Assembly: GCF_003597395.2 (NCBI RefSeq)
Contig: NC_133774.1
Location: forward strand, 41,480,707 to 41,544,706
Direction of reading: 5' to 3'
DNA: 64,000 nt
DNA from: Chelonoidis abingdonii
Taxonomy: Eukaryota > Chordata > Testudines > Testudinidae
The notes below the pieces were generated by a model. The model saw nothing but the letters and a program-made list of their open reading frames with translations, had not been told where the DNA came from and did no database searches. This document shows positions 46,882-58,113 of the stretch, one piece after another; positions within the stretch are counted from its first letter, which is position 1; every line of letters begins with the position of its first letter. Both the position numbers and the translations under genes were made by a program.

Positions 46882-47928
46882 CTATTCAGTGTCTACTCGG
46901 CGCTTCTTGGCTTGTCTCTTGTATTCATTAAATGGAGCATCTCTTGTCACTGTCCAGCAATAGTCTGCAAGCATTGATGGGCTCCATTTGCCCTGATAGC
47001 GTTTCTCCATTGTTGCAATGTCCTGGTGAAATCGCTCGCTGTGCTCGTCGCTCACTGCTCCGCAGTTCGGTGGAAAAAAATCTAGATGAGAGTGCAAAAA
47101 ATGTATCTTTAGTGACATGTTGCAACCAAGGCTTTTGTATGCCTTGAGGAGGTTTTCCACCAACAACCTGTAGTTGTCTGCCTTGTTGTTTCCGAGAAAA
47201 TTTATTGCCACTAACTGGAAGGCTTTCCATGCCGTCTTTTCCTTGCCACGCAGTGCATGGTCAAATGCATCATCTCGAAGAAGTTCACGAATCTGAGGAC
47301 CAACAAAGACACCTTCCTTTATCTTAGCTTCACTTAACCTTGGAAATTTTCCACGGAGGTACTTGAAAGCTGCTTGTGTTTTGTCAATGGCCTTGACAAA
47401 GTTCTTCATCAGACCCAGCTTGATGTGTAAGGGTGGTAACAAAATCTTCCTTGATTCAACAAGTGGTGGATGCTGAACACTTTTCCTCCCAGGCTCCAAT
47501 GACTGTCGGAGTGGCCAATCTTTCTTGATGTAGTGGGAATCTCTTGCACGACTATCCCATTCGCAGAGAAAACAGCAGTACTTTGTGTATCCAGTCTGCA
47601 GACCAAGCAAGAGAGCAACAACCTTCAAATCGCCACAAAGCTGCCACTGATGTTGGTCATAGTTTATGCACCTCAAAAGTTGTTTCATGTTGTCATAGGT
47701 TTCCTTCATATGGACTGCATGACCAACTGGAATTGATGGCAAAACATTGCCATTATGCAGCAAAACAGCTTTAAGACTCGTCTTCGATGAATCAATGAAC
47801 AGTCTCCACTCATCTGGATCGTGAACGATGTTGAGGGCTGCCATCACACCATTGATGTTGTTGCAGGCTACAAGATCACCTTCCATGAAGAAGAATGGGA
47901 CAAGATCCTTTTGACGGTCATGGAACAT
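46882..47928 (-). CDS. Intact 348-codon transposase-like protein of unnamed family
   Basis: This is the only long intact ORF in the window. The minus frame begins MFHDRQKDLV, with an in-frame TAG a few codons upstream, and ends KKRRVDTE. Features by residue: LFIDSSK with D46; LCGDLKV with D100; Cys118, Cys119, Cys122 and His132 forming a possible zinc site (KYCCFLCEWDSRARDSHY); LPPLHIKLGLMKNFV at about 164-178; CNMSLKIHFLHSHLDFF at 269-285; SDEHSERFHQDI at 293-304 with E295; and a basic tail from 337 to 344. D46, D100 and E295 have the order of a DDE/D transposase. The protein resembles multi-copy uncharacterised proteins of turtles, aphids and cnidarians. Compared with those, I believe the N-terminal part is missing here. 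I infer a transposon-derived protein. It might be a domesticated gene, but nothing in the sequence shows expression. Confidence 0.65.
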   Translation of the reverse strand: MFHDRQKDLVPFFFMEGDLVACNNINGVMAALNIVHDPDEWRLFIDSSKTSLKAVLLHNGNVLPSIPVGHAVHMKETYDNMKQLLRCINYDQHQWQLCGDLKVVALLLGLQTGYTKYCCFLCEWDSRARDSHYIKKDWPLRQSLEPGRKSVQHPPLVESRKILLPPLHIKLGLMKNFVKAIDKTQAAFKYLRGKFPRLSEAKIKEGVFVGPQIRELLRDDAFDHALRGKEKTAWKAFQLVAINFLGNNKADNYRLLVENLLKAYKSLGCNMSLKIHFLHSHLDFFPPNCGAVSDEHSERFHQDIATMEKRYQGKWSPSMLADYCWTVTRDAPFNEYKRQAKKRRVDTE

Positions 47929-47935
47929 GGAAACC

Positions 47936-48716
47936 TAACATCACCTGCCAGGAGATTCCACTGCTGTAGTCTGGAGCCCAACAGCTAGGCTAGAGCCAAT
48001 CAACAATTTTAAGCATCATTTTTGTTCTCAGTGACCCAGAATTAGTAAAGTTTGACTACATTTATTTCAGAAGCATTTTGGCTGTAGAGCAGTGTTACTA
48101 GTGATCAGTTCAGTATAGTAGCTCATTGATAATATAAAAGTACAAAATACTCTGGCAGAAATATAAAAAGAAACATGAAAATGTTTGGGAGATGACCCTG
48201 GCATTTCAGAGAAATCTAGTTACTTTTGGATTGTAGCTATTCAGACGGAAGCCATATACATGTATTATGCAGACCACAGTTTACTTGCTATGAGCATTGC
48301 AGTTTTTTCCCTTCTCATTCACAGAAGTACTTCATCTCCTACCCAAAGGCAGAAATTCTTCACCCCTGGAAAGGTTATGGAGTCAGAAAAGCTGGCTATA
48401 GGGCACAAAAGTATCATTGCAAAAAGTACAAAAGTCTGACAGGTTGAGCTTCAGGGAATATCATCACAATGCAGCTATTTGGTTCAGGGATGAACAAACA
48501 TGCTGACAAAAAGTTTGGTCTAAGTAGAAGAAAGGCATGCAGGAATATGTAATAACTTCCCTAAAAATACTGTCTTGTTAGTTATGTTTACATCCAGTTA
48601 ATAGTACTGTATCACGTTCTTTGTTGTATTTCTTTTGTTGTAGGTTGAGGTACATCAGGAATTGATTTGGTGCATTTTGTTAAATATCTTTCCTTGGTTT
48701 ACATTTTTAACTCTCA
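47936..48716. other. Unannotated sequence
   Basis: No gene or repeat family is recognised. Overlapping short ORFs on the plus strand at 48185-48447 have no signature. Confidence 0.45.
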
Positions 48717-50449
48717 GGCTATGACTACACTGCATAGTAAACCTGAATCTGTGGGATCCGCACCTGCAGATGTGTTCTTTCTAAGCTCACCCTTGAGCAT
48801 CCTCATTGCATTGCTGTGCGAGCTTCGTACGCATGCCAACATGTATACTGAATTATACACATCTGAGTCAGATCTTATTGGTTCTGGGGATGTATCCCAG
48901 GATTCTTAGTGTCCTTGCTAGCTGTCACTGCTCTAGGGCTTGGTTCACGGTGTGTTGTGGGAGAACTTGCCTGTCCATCCTGTGGCACTTGATGGGAAAT
49001 TGTCTTAGCTCCCCAATACATCCAGCTGAGCCATTTTTGAGTTTGTGTACTCCCTTCAATTGGAGTCAGCAACGTGGATCTGGCACTGGTGGAAGAATTT
49101 TTGCTCGTGGTTTCACTCCTGTTTTAGGAATTAGGCAGAGCATCTTTGACATCCTGGTGGACATTTCAGTGGTGGTATTTGTCCTAATGAAAGCACCTCT
49201 TGGAGAGAGGTACAGACGTGGAAGCTATGACCCAGCTGATGCTGATCATGCCTGTTGCCATAACTGCAGATTCCCCATATGTAAACCAGCACTTCTGGAA
49301 CATATGTGGGATTGATGGGATCACATCATCATGTGGACCTGGGATGACCAGCAGTGGCTCCAGAACTTTTGCATAAAGAAACAGATATTCCTGGATCTGT
49401 GTGATCAGCTTGCTCTGACCCTCCAGCATCAGAACAGCTGCATGAGGGAGGCCATGGCAGTTCAAAAAACAGGTTTATATAGCCATCTGGAAGCTGACTA
49501 CCCCAGACTGCTATAGGTCCATTGCTAACCAGTTTAAAATGGGTAGTCGGTTGTGGTGGAGGTTTGTGAGGTGATCAGGACTGTAATGTATCCAAAAGTG
49601 GTGGGCATAAACAATATTCATGAAATAACTGCTGGTTTTGAGATAATCAGTTTTCTAAACGTCTGTGGGGCTATCGTGTGTCAGAGTTTGCCCTCCACAA
49701 GGCGAACATGAGTACATAAACTGCAAAAGGTATTACTCCATTGCTACGCAGGCCCTGGTCAGCCATAGAGGCAGATTCATGGATATTAACCTGTGTGCAA
49801 TGGCAAGGTTTTCCAGAAACAAACTTCATGGACAAGCTGGGACATTAATCTCACCAAACAACATCGTTATAAATAGAGTCACTGTCACCACTGATATTCC
49901 AGAGCACTCCATGTACACCCTTTCGGCATGGCTTATGAAACCATACCCTGATCTCAGTGTATTGGCAAAAGAAGGTTTAACAACATGGTCAGTAGCTGTA
50001 GGATGATGGTTGAATGTGCTTGTGGCAGAGTGAAATCCAGATGGCACAGCTTTCAGAACCATTCAGATGCCATTGATTGTGTCTTGCTGTGCACTGCGCA
50101 ATGTCTGCAAGGAGAACTATGAACTGTTTTACTAGGAGTGGACCCAATACACTGTTGGATTATTCACACAACCAGATGGGCTGGGACAAGCAAGCCTACG
50201 GGACTGTGGGATAGTGCTGGTGGACTCACCGCACACAAGCCTGGTGACCCTGGGTTCAATTGCATCTGCACTGCAAAATGAGCAGGCTTGGATCCACGCC
50301 ACAGAGGGACTCACTCTTATCCTGGTTGAGTCTGCAGGCCCAAGCCTGAAAGGTTTCTGGCACAAGTCAGGCAGCTTTGTGTGCGGATGGTAGGGGACTT
50401 GGGCTTAAACCTGAGTATGAGCCTGGGTATTATGCAGTGTAGACATACT
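48717..50449 (+). mobile_element. PIF/Harbinger transposon with decayed transposase
   Basis: The left end AGGCTATGACTACACTGCAT and the complement of the right end, AGTATGTCTACACTGCAT, form a terminal inverted repeat of Harbinger type. The 1.73-kb interior carries transposase remnants on the plus strand. I could not confirm a 3-bp duplication. The element is probably the source type for the non-coding MITEs with GTCTACACT ends elsewhere in the window. Confidence 0.75.
49320..50130 (+). pseudogene. Harbinger DDE transposase remnant
   Basis: In-family codons on the plus strand include WDDQQWLQNFCIKKQIFLDL (about 49341-49400) from the N-terminal region. They also include YYSIATQALVSHRGRFMDIN (about 49731-49790), typical of the transposase core around the second catalytic aspartate. 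A later run reads SAWLMKPYPD (about 49923-49952). Frameshifts and stops (for example at 49515 and 50007) break the gene. Confidence 0.75.
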
Positions 50450-51124
50450 GTTACACTTCTAAGTATACTCTCCATATTATCTGTTGTAGTTAGTCATTTT
50501 GTCACAAAATGATTCCTCAGTTAACTTTTTGCCTAGAATGTATAGTTCTTCAGCATTTTCTGATGTTTTTATATTTTAAATATAAAGATTCTTCTTGGTA
50601 TTTTATATTAAATTTGTAGACCTATGTAATTTTTTTGATTAATAACAAGGGACCACAAACATGTAGGGATGGGATCTTCAGAAAGAGTCTAGAGATTTAG
50701 ATGGCCAGCTTCTATTTAAAAATTTATCCTTCTCCCCAAATTCAGTGGGAAGTGGGTGCCTTCCTTCCTTCGAAAACTCCAGTCTCTGTGTGTACACACA
50801 CACACATACACGCACACCCTCTCTCTCTCTTCAGATGTCTTTTTAATATCTATCAAACAGAATTATTTAAAATAATATTTTTACTTTGACACATGGTAAT
50901 TGTTGCAAAATAAACAAATTCTTACCACGGTATAAACTGGCTGAGTGGTCTAGGTGACTTAGATATAACACTGCTGTTAAAATTAATAGACAGTGTGTCT
51001 AAATCTCCTAGACTGATTTGAAAACATCTCTGTATTTACTATGTATACTGTAGTGTGGAAGTTTTACATATGGCACTAAATGTTTACTTTTAAAAGGTAC
51101 CCATTGAAGTTATGCACAAAAATC
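50450..51124. other. Unannotated; CA/CT microsatellite
   Basis: A compound CA then CT repeat lies at about 50794-50831. No gene is seen. Confidence 0.5.
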
Positions 51125-52190
51125 ATCTCCTCAGTTTATCATTATTTGTTAATTTATGGGAGCACCCAAAGCGCTCAGCACTTTCCATTAGGCAATTTAT
51201 ACACAAGTCTGCTTGATTCATGACGAGCAGCCTGGCAGAAGTGGGGCCTTTGGATGAACTCAGGAAGTTTGTATTGTGCTTAGGAGGCAGCGTGGAATAA
51301 GTTATAGAGGTGATTGTGTGAGAATTGGACAAAAGGGTGGGCAAGGCTGGGAGCAGTGGGAGCTGGTGGCAAAATGAAACTTGACCAAGGAGGATAACAA
51401 GCGAGGGTCAGAGTAACTTGGAATTTTGAAGGCAGAAATAAGGAACTTAAATTTTATATAATAGTGAATGGGAAGACAATGGAGGACTTCAAAGAGGGAA
51501 ACTGCAGTCAAACTGATAAGCCAGCAAGATGAGTTTAGCAGTAGCCTTTTATATGGGCTGAGGAGGGTCAATGTATATGTGTTTGGGAGAATGTTGTGTA
51601 ATCTAGGCAGGATAAAACCAGGGCCTGAATTAGAGATTTGGATGTTGATGGAGAGAAAAGGACTGACCTTGGAGACGTTAAGAAGGAAGAAGTGGCATGT
51701 TTTAGATGTAGATGTTTCATTAGTGACCCAGTGAAAGTGGTTTCAGAAGAGTGGAAATGTCAAAGCCAGAGTGAAAATGATCCAAGATGGAAATGGAGGA
51801 GAACAAATCAGTGCATTGGTTGTATACTGCTGCACAGTTAAGGATTTTAGAGATAAAATAAAGGAGTGAGATAAGGCAGCAGTTGGAAAGGGAGGTGGGA
51901 GCCAGGAATTATTTTTCGAGGGTAGGAGAGACCAGGGCATGCATATATTGAACAGGGGAGGAACAAGAGGACAATGAGATTGAGAAGGAAGGGGTGGAGA
52001 TGTGTGTGTGGGGGGGATGAATACTGGATAATGAAAGTAAGGAGATGAGAAAGGATAGGATCACTGGGGCATGGAGAGGGTTAAAGATGAAAAGGAGGCA
52101 GGAGCCTTCAAGGTGAGTGATGAGGGACAAGGAGAAGAGGGAGTTTGGGGAGATGAGCAATGAGAGGGAAGAGAGGCAATCTCAATGGAT
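51125..52190 (-). repeat. L2 LINE fragment, antisense
   Basis: On the minus strand, codons such as KTCHFFLLNVSKVSPFLSIN and LFEVLHCLPIHYYIKFKF follow the L2 reverse transcriptase C-terminal pattern (SKSCRFFLxNISKIRPFLSIH, LHWLPVxxRIxFKLL). They are interrupted by stops and deletions. The L2 3' end lies near 51130. The purine-rich part (51840-52190) is likely the same clade upstream but is hard to confirm by eye. Confidence 0.65.
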
Positions 52191-52225
52191 TTCAGCACAA
52201 TTGACAACAGAAGTATGCTCTAAAC

Positions 52226-53073
52226 CAGGGGTCTCAAACTCAATTTACCTTAGAGCCAGTGCCAGTTCTCAAATCCTTCCAGCGGGCCAATATCACTCAT
52301 GTTGTCCAGAACCTGCCCCCAAAAACTCCACCCCCAAAAAAACCTCTGCCCCCCCACCTGCCTAAAGCTCTGGGATGGAGTTTGGGTGGGGGAGGAGGTC
52401 TGGGATAGGGAATTGGGATGCAGGCTCTGGGAGGGAGTTTGGGTGCAGAAAGGGTGAGAGGTTGGGCTCTGGGAGGGAGTTTGCATTGGGGAAGTGGTCT
52501 GGGGTGCAGGCTCTAGAATGGAGTTTGGGGGAAGGATGGGGTGTGTGGGGAGGGGATGAAGGCTCTGGGAGGGAGTTTGGGGTGGGAGGGGGTGTGTGGG
52601 GAGGGGTGTAGGCTCTAGGAGGGAGTTTGGGGGTGGAAGGGGGTGTGGGGGACAGGGCACAGGCTATGGGCAGAAGTTTGGGGATGGGTGAGGGTGTATG
52701 GGAAGGGGGTGCAGGCTCTGGGAAGGGGTCGGGGGTTCGGCCCTTACCTGGAGCTCCAAGGTGGGGTGGGCCAAGGGGACCTCCGCGCTCTTCTGCCCCC
52801 AGGCACCGTCCCCGCAGCGTCCCATCAGCCACAGGGGCACTCGGGGTGGGGGCAGCGCACAGAGGCATAACCCCACCCCTGGGCCTCAGGGAGGGACCAG
52901 CAGCCACTGGAGTGAGCAGGCAGACTCTGCTCAGCTCCATTGCACTGCTGGGACCCCTGAAGGGGAGCGACGGGGGTGGCAGGTGGGGCCAAGGGAGATT
53001 CCTGGCCCCAAAACTGCTGGAGCCTTGTGGGCCACACTGGGGAGGCCCGCGGGCTGAGAGTTTGAGACCTCTA
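52226..53073. mobile_element. hAT element with internal minisatellite
   Basis: Left end CAGGGGTCTCAAACTC and complemented right end TAGAGGTCTCAAACTCTC form an inverted pair. The flanking octamers CTCTAAAC and TTCTAAGC agree at 6 of 8 positions. A tandem array with unit GGCTCTGGGAGGGAGTTTGG lies at about 52367-52740. The long ORFs on both strands (to 192 codons) are artefacts of the minisatellite and the G+C-rich flank. Confidence 0.8.
52367..52740. repeat. Minisatellite, about eight units
   Basis: Units of about 40-50 bp have core CTCTGGGAGGGAGTTTGGG with variable G-rich linkers. The array is internal to the hAT element and is a likely length polymorphism. Confidence 0.8.
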
Positions 53074-54348
53074 TTCTAAGCTATATAAACAACCATTGCT
53101 TGATCTCTGAACTGCAAATACCATTTCCCCCTACCTTTACATACCTCTGGATATGAAACCATTTTGTGTCAGGCATTAGTGGTGTGGTAGCCACTCGTGG
53201 ATATTTAGCGTGTGATGGTTTAGTGAATCTGTCTATGTACATCTTATGAATTCTGATTGATTATATGAACTATGTATGACTGTAGCTGCTATGTATTAAG
53301 GAAGTCGCACCTCTTTCACCTGGTCAGCCTCAGTGTTTCTTCCTCGGATGATGCGGGAGGGGGGTTCGAGTAAATCAACCTGATGCCAGAGGATTTTTCT
53401 TTGCACTCTGGTTTTATTTTTCCATATTTCCATGATGGGCCTCAGGGTAGACCCAAGAAGTTCTCTTAAGCAAAACAAAAAATGTCCCCAAACTTACAAC
53501 TCAAACAGAAATACTTTTTTCTTTCCCAGGGCATTGCCTTATCCCTGTCTTGGTTCCCGTCTTTCCCCAAGCAGCTGTTAAATTAGTTTCTTTCCCTACA
53601 GGGGGAGAGACAGACTTCTAGCCAGGAAAGCCTGTCTTTCCTGCTTCTACTACCCCTGTTGCAGCATGTCTCTCATCTCACCCCTCTTCTTTCACCAGAA
53701 GAGGGGATTTAAAGAACACTGACAGCCCTTAACTGGCCTCAGATGTCTCTAGTTAACCTGTGGTGACCTTTTTTCAGCTTATAAGGAACAGGGACTTCAC
53801 CATTTTAGGGCTGATATATCTGCCCTCCACTGCTCTCTTATCTGTCAGGGCTGATTTTGTCACACTTTTGAATCAGTCATTTGCTGCGGGGCCACGTCAA
53901 GCATCACACACCCTGTGTGGAAGTTGCTACAGGGCAATTAAAATAGCAGCTAACACAGAATGGCTTTGCCTGGGTACAACAATGAATATGCTAAACAGAT
54001 TGGCCAACCTCAGGGAAACTGGTTTCTCCCCAGGTTGTGAAGGAGGGTGATGGTAGTTTGGGACAGTGGAATTTCCACAGGAGAACAAAGAATGGTCTGT
54101 TAGAAGCTGCTGTTTAAGAAGAGCATATTGTCTGACTAGGGGGAATTTGTTGATCACTGCCCCTGAAGAAACTCAGGAGAGCTTTTTATAGAGTCACAGA
54201 GAGCAAATCTGAAGGGTGAGCAGGATGAAAGGAAGGTCTCGGAACCCTGAAAAGACTGACCAAAGCTCAAAGGGCCCTAAATGATGAGTTCACCGGAGAG
54301 AGGTTTTGTTATTTTTACATGGCTCTGCAAGTTGCTGTGCTTTTTATA
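53074..54348. other. Unclassified; LTR-like in parts
   Basis: The interval includes pyrimidine-rich stretches and TTAATTAG/TTTCTTTC-type words near 53570-53700 reminiscent of LTR sequence. I could not define ends or protein. Confidence 0.3.
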
Positions 54349-56552
54349 CAGGGGTGAAAGTAACTTTTAAAGGACTTACCGGTACTCCAGAGTCCTGCAG
54401 AGGGGGGAGGGGCCGCAACTGGGAGAAGCATGGCCTCTATCGGAAGAGGTGAGGCCTTTAAATCCTGGGGCTTTTAAATCAGGATTTAAAGGGCTCAGGG
54501 ATCTGGCTGAAGCTAGGAGCTGGGCCCTTCAAATTAACCCTGGAGCTACCAGCTGCAGAGGCTGCTGGAAGCCCTGGGGTTTGGGCAGGGGTGAAAGTAA
54601 TTTACAACCACCCACCCACCTCTCCTATGTACTTCATGGATCCCTCCCATTGCATGACAGAGAGAAAATAAAGCTACTATTACTACTGCCAGTACTGTCT
54701 GTAATAAAACTTTACTATTGGAATAAGCCTGAAAAAGCGAAAACTCACTGTCACATTCTTCTCTGTGTCTTCCCTCCTCCTCCTCCAGCCAGGCTGCCGA
54801 TACTAGGCTCTGTGCTTTCTCCCTGCCTGGCACTCAGCAGCTGCTGCAGAGACTTCCCTCTAGCTTGCAGCAGGGAGACTGCCTCTTGCATAAGAACAGT
54901 TTATACTCAGTTGTTCCCTGATGGTTCAGCCCCCAGGGTTAAGAGAGGTTTCTGGCATCTTTGTTAATTTCACTCCCAGTTTGGGGAAGCTGTGTGTGAC
55001 CACAGCAGGGGCAGTTCTTTTCTGCCCCCTGGATGAGGGGATCTCCAATACCACTAAAATACAATAGCAGGGGCCGGTTGCTGGGGTTGGGGCAGTCGGC
55101 GGCAGGCTGCAGCTGCATTGTTTGAGATGCACACATTCATACACATACATACTGTGTGTATGTGTATGTGTATGTGTATGAATGTGTCAAAAACAATGCA
55201 GCTGCAGCCTGCCTCTGACCAGCAGCGATCCCAGCAACCAGCCCCTGTGGGCTGCTGCCTGCGGAGAACCAGCAGGTGCCTCTGGGCTGGGTCTGCCAAG
55301 GAGTAAGTAACCAAGGCAAAAACCACAGCCAGCCAGGGAGGGAGCCGGGGGAGGAGGAGAGGAAGGGAAAGTCAGGGGTGAATGAAGGACAACTGGAATA
55401 GCCTTCCTGAAATATACAAGGTATTTTAAAAAAGTTTTGTCAATTTCAGCATCTGCACTCTGCAGGCAGGACAAAACAAAGAGAGATCTGAGATTGCACC
55501 TGCTGTCCTAAGAACATTTCAGGTGTTTAAATCAATATAGAAAGAGGGTGGATTGGAATGAAAACTACTATTTCTTTCAAAGGAGGCACAATAATTTCGC
55601 TGAATATTCAGTTTTCCCCTCCAATCCCTTTGTGGTTTTGTCTATGGGGGCTATTTGCTTTCACTATAAATCTTTAGTTGCTTTAGCAAAATTGCTTTGC
55701 CCAAAATAAACCCTAATCATCATGCCACATCTTTCCACCATGTTCTCCATGTTTTTTGTGTTGTTTTTTTTAAACAGTAATATCTCAAAGAGGATCTGCA
55801 AGCAGTTTGGACATCACAACCATGATCCTCTGCTGGAGAAGGGATGGGATAGATTTGAACTTGGAAATGGTTCCTGACTTTGATTGTGTTTAGGAGATCC
55901 CCTCATCCTGGGGGCAGAAGAGAACTGCCCCTGGCATGGTCACACACACCCAACAACAACTGGGAGTGATATTAACAAGGATGCCAGAAACGGCTCCTAA
56001 CTCTGGGCACTGAACTGCACAGGGAACAGCTGAGTTTAAACTGTTCTTTTGCAGGCAGCAATAGCAGGCATCTCAGCCAGTCTACTGCAAGTAGAGCCTA
56101 TAGGAAAACCCCTGCTGGGGGGAATGGAGAGGAATTCGGAGCCTTGTCTGCAGCCTGGCTGGAGGAGGGGGAGGGAGGAGACAAGAAACCAATGTTACAG
56201 TGAGTTTTCCCCTTCCGCCTGCTTTTATTAGCTCAGGATTTAAGCTGTGCAGCCAAATGCTTGTATTTGTTGTGTATATTAGCAGGAAAGATCCCCTCAT
56301 TCCTGGGGGCAGACAGGGACTGCCCCTGCCATGGTCAAACACAGCCTCCCCTCGACCCCATCCCCCAGCTACTGTGAGTGAAATTAACAAGGAGGCCGGA
56401 AACCTAGCCCTGGGAGCTGAACCATCAGGGAACAGCTGAGTTTAAACTATTCTTATGCAGGGAGCGTGCTTCTCTCTCCCTCCATCCCTCAGTTAGTCTC
56501 CTTTTCTTACCGGTCCTCTGTACCGGCTCATACCAGCTTACTTTCACCTCTG
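54349..56552. mobile_element. hAT foldback element with long inverted arms
   Basis: Left end CAGGGGTGAAAGTAAC and complemented right end CAGAGGTGAAAGTAAGC form an inverted pair. The flanking octamers TTTTTATA (54341-54348) and TTTCTATA (56553-56560) differ at one position. Within, an arm at about 54735-55050 is inverted relative to about 55890-56215, and a partial third copy in the latter orientation lies at 56289-56460. A strong central hairpin is at 55068-55247. No transposase is visible, so it is non-autonomous. ORFs to 172 codons are not in-family. Confidence 0.8.
55068..55247. repeat. Long hairpin inside the foldback element
   Basis: A 23-bp perfect inverted pair joins 55101-55123 and 55191-55213. 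Imperfect pairing extends outwards to 55068 and 55247 (CAGGGGCCGGTTGCTGGG against CCCAGCAACCAGCCCCTG). It also extends inwards through an alternating CA/TG tract (55131-55180). The stem would exceed 80 bp per side with few gaps. Confidence 0.8.
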
Positions 56553-56955
56553 TTTCTATATGAATAGAACTTGCACGTCATTTTAAAAAGTCACTTTGCA
56601 AAGCCTCCAAGTTCCGGAGCCAGTCCCCCCCTCCCACACACACACATGAGGCCACCCAAGGCCTCTCTGCCTTCTGCCTACACAGGGCCAGCATCCTCAT
56701 TGGTGCCTGGGGCTAGCCCGAGACCCCCCACCTGTGGCCCCCCCCCTCCCTCACAGACCTCTTTACCCTCCTGTGCATGGGGCTGGTCCTCTGAGGCTAC
56801 CCATGTACGGGGCTGGTCTGTTGATTCCCCCCTGCCACATGCCCACACACGTGGCTGCCCGAGGCCCCACTCTTACACCTGTGTGTGGGGCTGCCCTTTT
56901 GCTTGAAATATCCATATCTGAGACTGGCTTTGATTCTCATCTAACCCTGTACTCT
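56553..56955. other. C-rich low-complexity sequence
   Basis: C-rich repeats of CCCACATGC- and GGGGCTGG-type words occupy about 56600-56900. The plus-strand ORFs here are compositional. Confidence 0.5.
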
Positions 56956-58113
56956 TGTGATTGGTTGGATCACAGAAACTGTCTTGGGGCTGCCAACTGA
57001 TACGTCAAGACTACTTCTGACCCTGCTTTCCCTGCCAGCTTGGGACTCCAGCACCCTGTCTTGTTGAGCCAGACATGCCAGTCTGCTCCAGCCCAGACCC
57101 AGGGTCTGAACCACGTGCCCCAAAGCTGCATACTGAAAGCAAATTAAGAAGTGTTCCTGTCTTTAACACTCCGATGCCCAACTCCCAATGGGGTCCAAAC
57201 CCCCAAAAAATGTGTTTTACCCCGTATAAACCTTATACAGGGTAAACTCATAAATTGTTCACCCTCTATAACACTGATAGAGAGCTATGCAGAGCTGTTT
57301 GCTCCCCCAGGTATTAATACATACTCTGGGTTAATTAATAAGTAAAAAGTGATTTTATTAAATACAGAAAGTAGGATTTATGTTGTTTCAAGTAGAAATA
57401 GACAAAACAAAGTGAATTACCAAGTACAATAAAAAAAACACGCAAGTCTAAGCCTAATACAGTAATAAAACTGAATACAGAAAAAATCTCACCCTCAGAG
57501 ATGTTTCAATATGTTTTTCACAGACTGGATGCCTTCCTAGTCTGGGCACAACCCTTTCCCCTGGTAAAGCCCTTGTTCCAGCTCAAGTATTAACTAGGGA
57601 ATTTCTCATGACTGCAGCCTCCTTTGTTCTATTCCACCCATTTATATATCTTTTGCATAAGGCGGGAATCCTTTGTCTCTCTGGGTCCCCACTGCCCCCT
57701 TCTAAATGGAAAAGCACCAGGTTAAAGATGGATTCCAGTTCAGATGGCACGATCACGTCACTGTAAGACTTCATTACCCACTTGCCAGTACACACGTATA
57801 CGGGAAGACTTACAAGTAAAACACAGCCATCTGCAGTCAATTGTCCTGCTTAAGGGCGCCATCAAGATTCCAAACTACCATTAATGGCCCACACTTTGCA
57901 TAATTACAATAGGCCCTCAGAGTACTATTTCATACTTCTAAATTTCAGATACAAGAGTGATACATTTATACAAGTAGGATGACCACGCTCCATAGATTAT
58001 AAGCTTTGTAATGATACCTTACAAGAGACCTCTTGCATGAAGCATATCTCAGTTACATTATATTCACACGCATCAGCATACTTTTGTAAAATCATATAGA
58101 GTGCAATGTCACA
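56956..58113 (-). mobile_element. LTR-like element, antisense
   Basis: The block begins TGTGATTGGTTGGATC and ends AATGTCACA, so TG...CA frames it in both orientations. The flanking pentamers ACTCT (56951-56955) and ACACT (58114-58118) agree at 4 of 5. It matches a family abundant in turtles. The 1,158-bp length suits a solo LTR. No coding capacity is present. Confidence 0.5.

Larger units (their letters stand above)
46539..47935 (-). mobile_element. Unclassified transposon copy carrying the intact ORF
   Basis: The element seems to run from ACACTGGTCTACAATTTTTG near 46551 (its presumed 3' end, in minus orientation) to about 47935. The ORF then stops and the sequence becomes unrelated. On the minus strand the 348-codon ORF occupies 46882-47928. 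An AATAAA lies about 40 bases after its stop (about 46838-46843). The matching other end was not found, so the copy is probably truncated at its 5' side. Confidence 0.5.

Noticed and set aside
48806..49315. 169-codon ORF in the Harbinger element
   Set aside because: It is out of frame with the transposase signature. At most it covers decayed N-terminal sequence.
52362..52940. 192-codon proline-rich ORF on the minus strand
   Set aside because: It is a translation of the G-rich minisatellite read on its complementary strand.
54449..54967. 172-codon plus-strand ORF
   Set aside because: It lies inside the foldback hAT element, not in any transposase frame.
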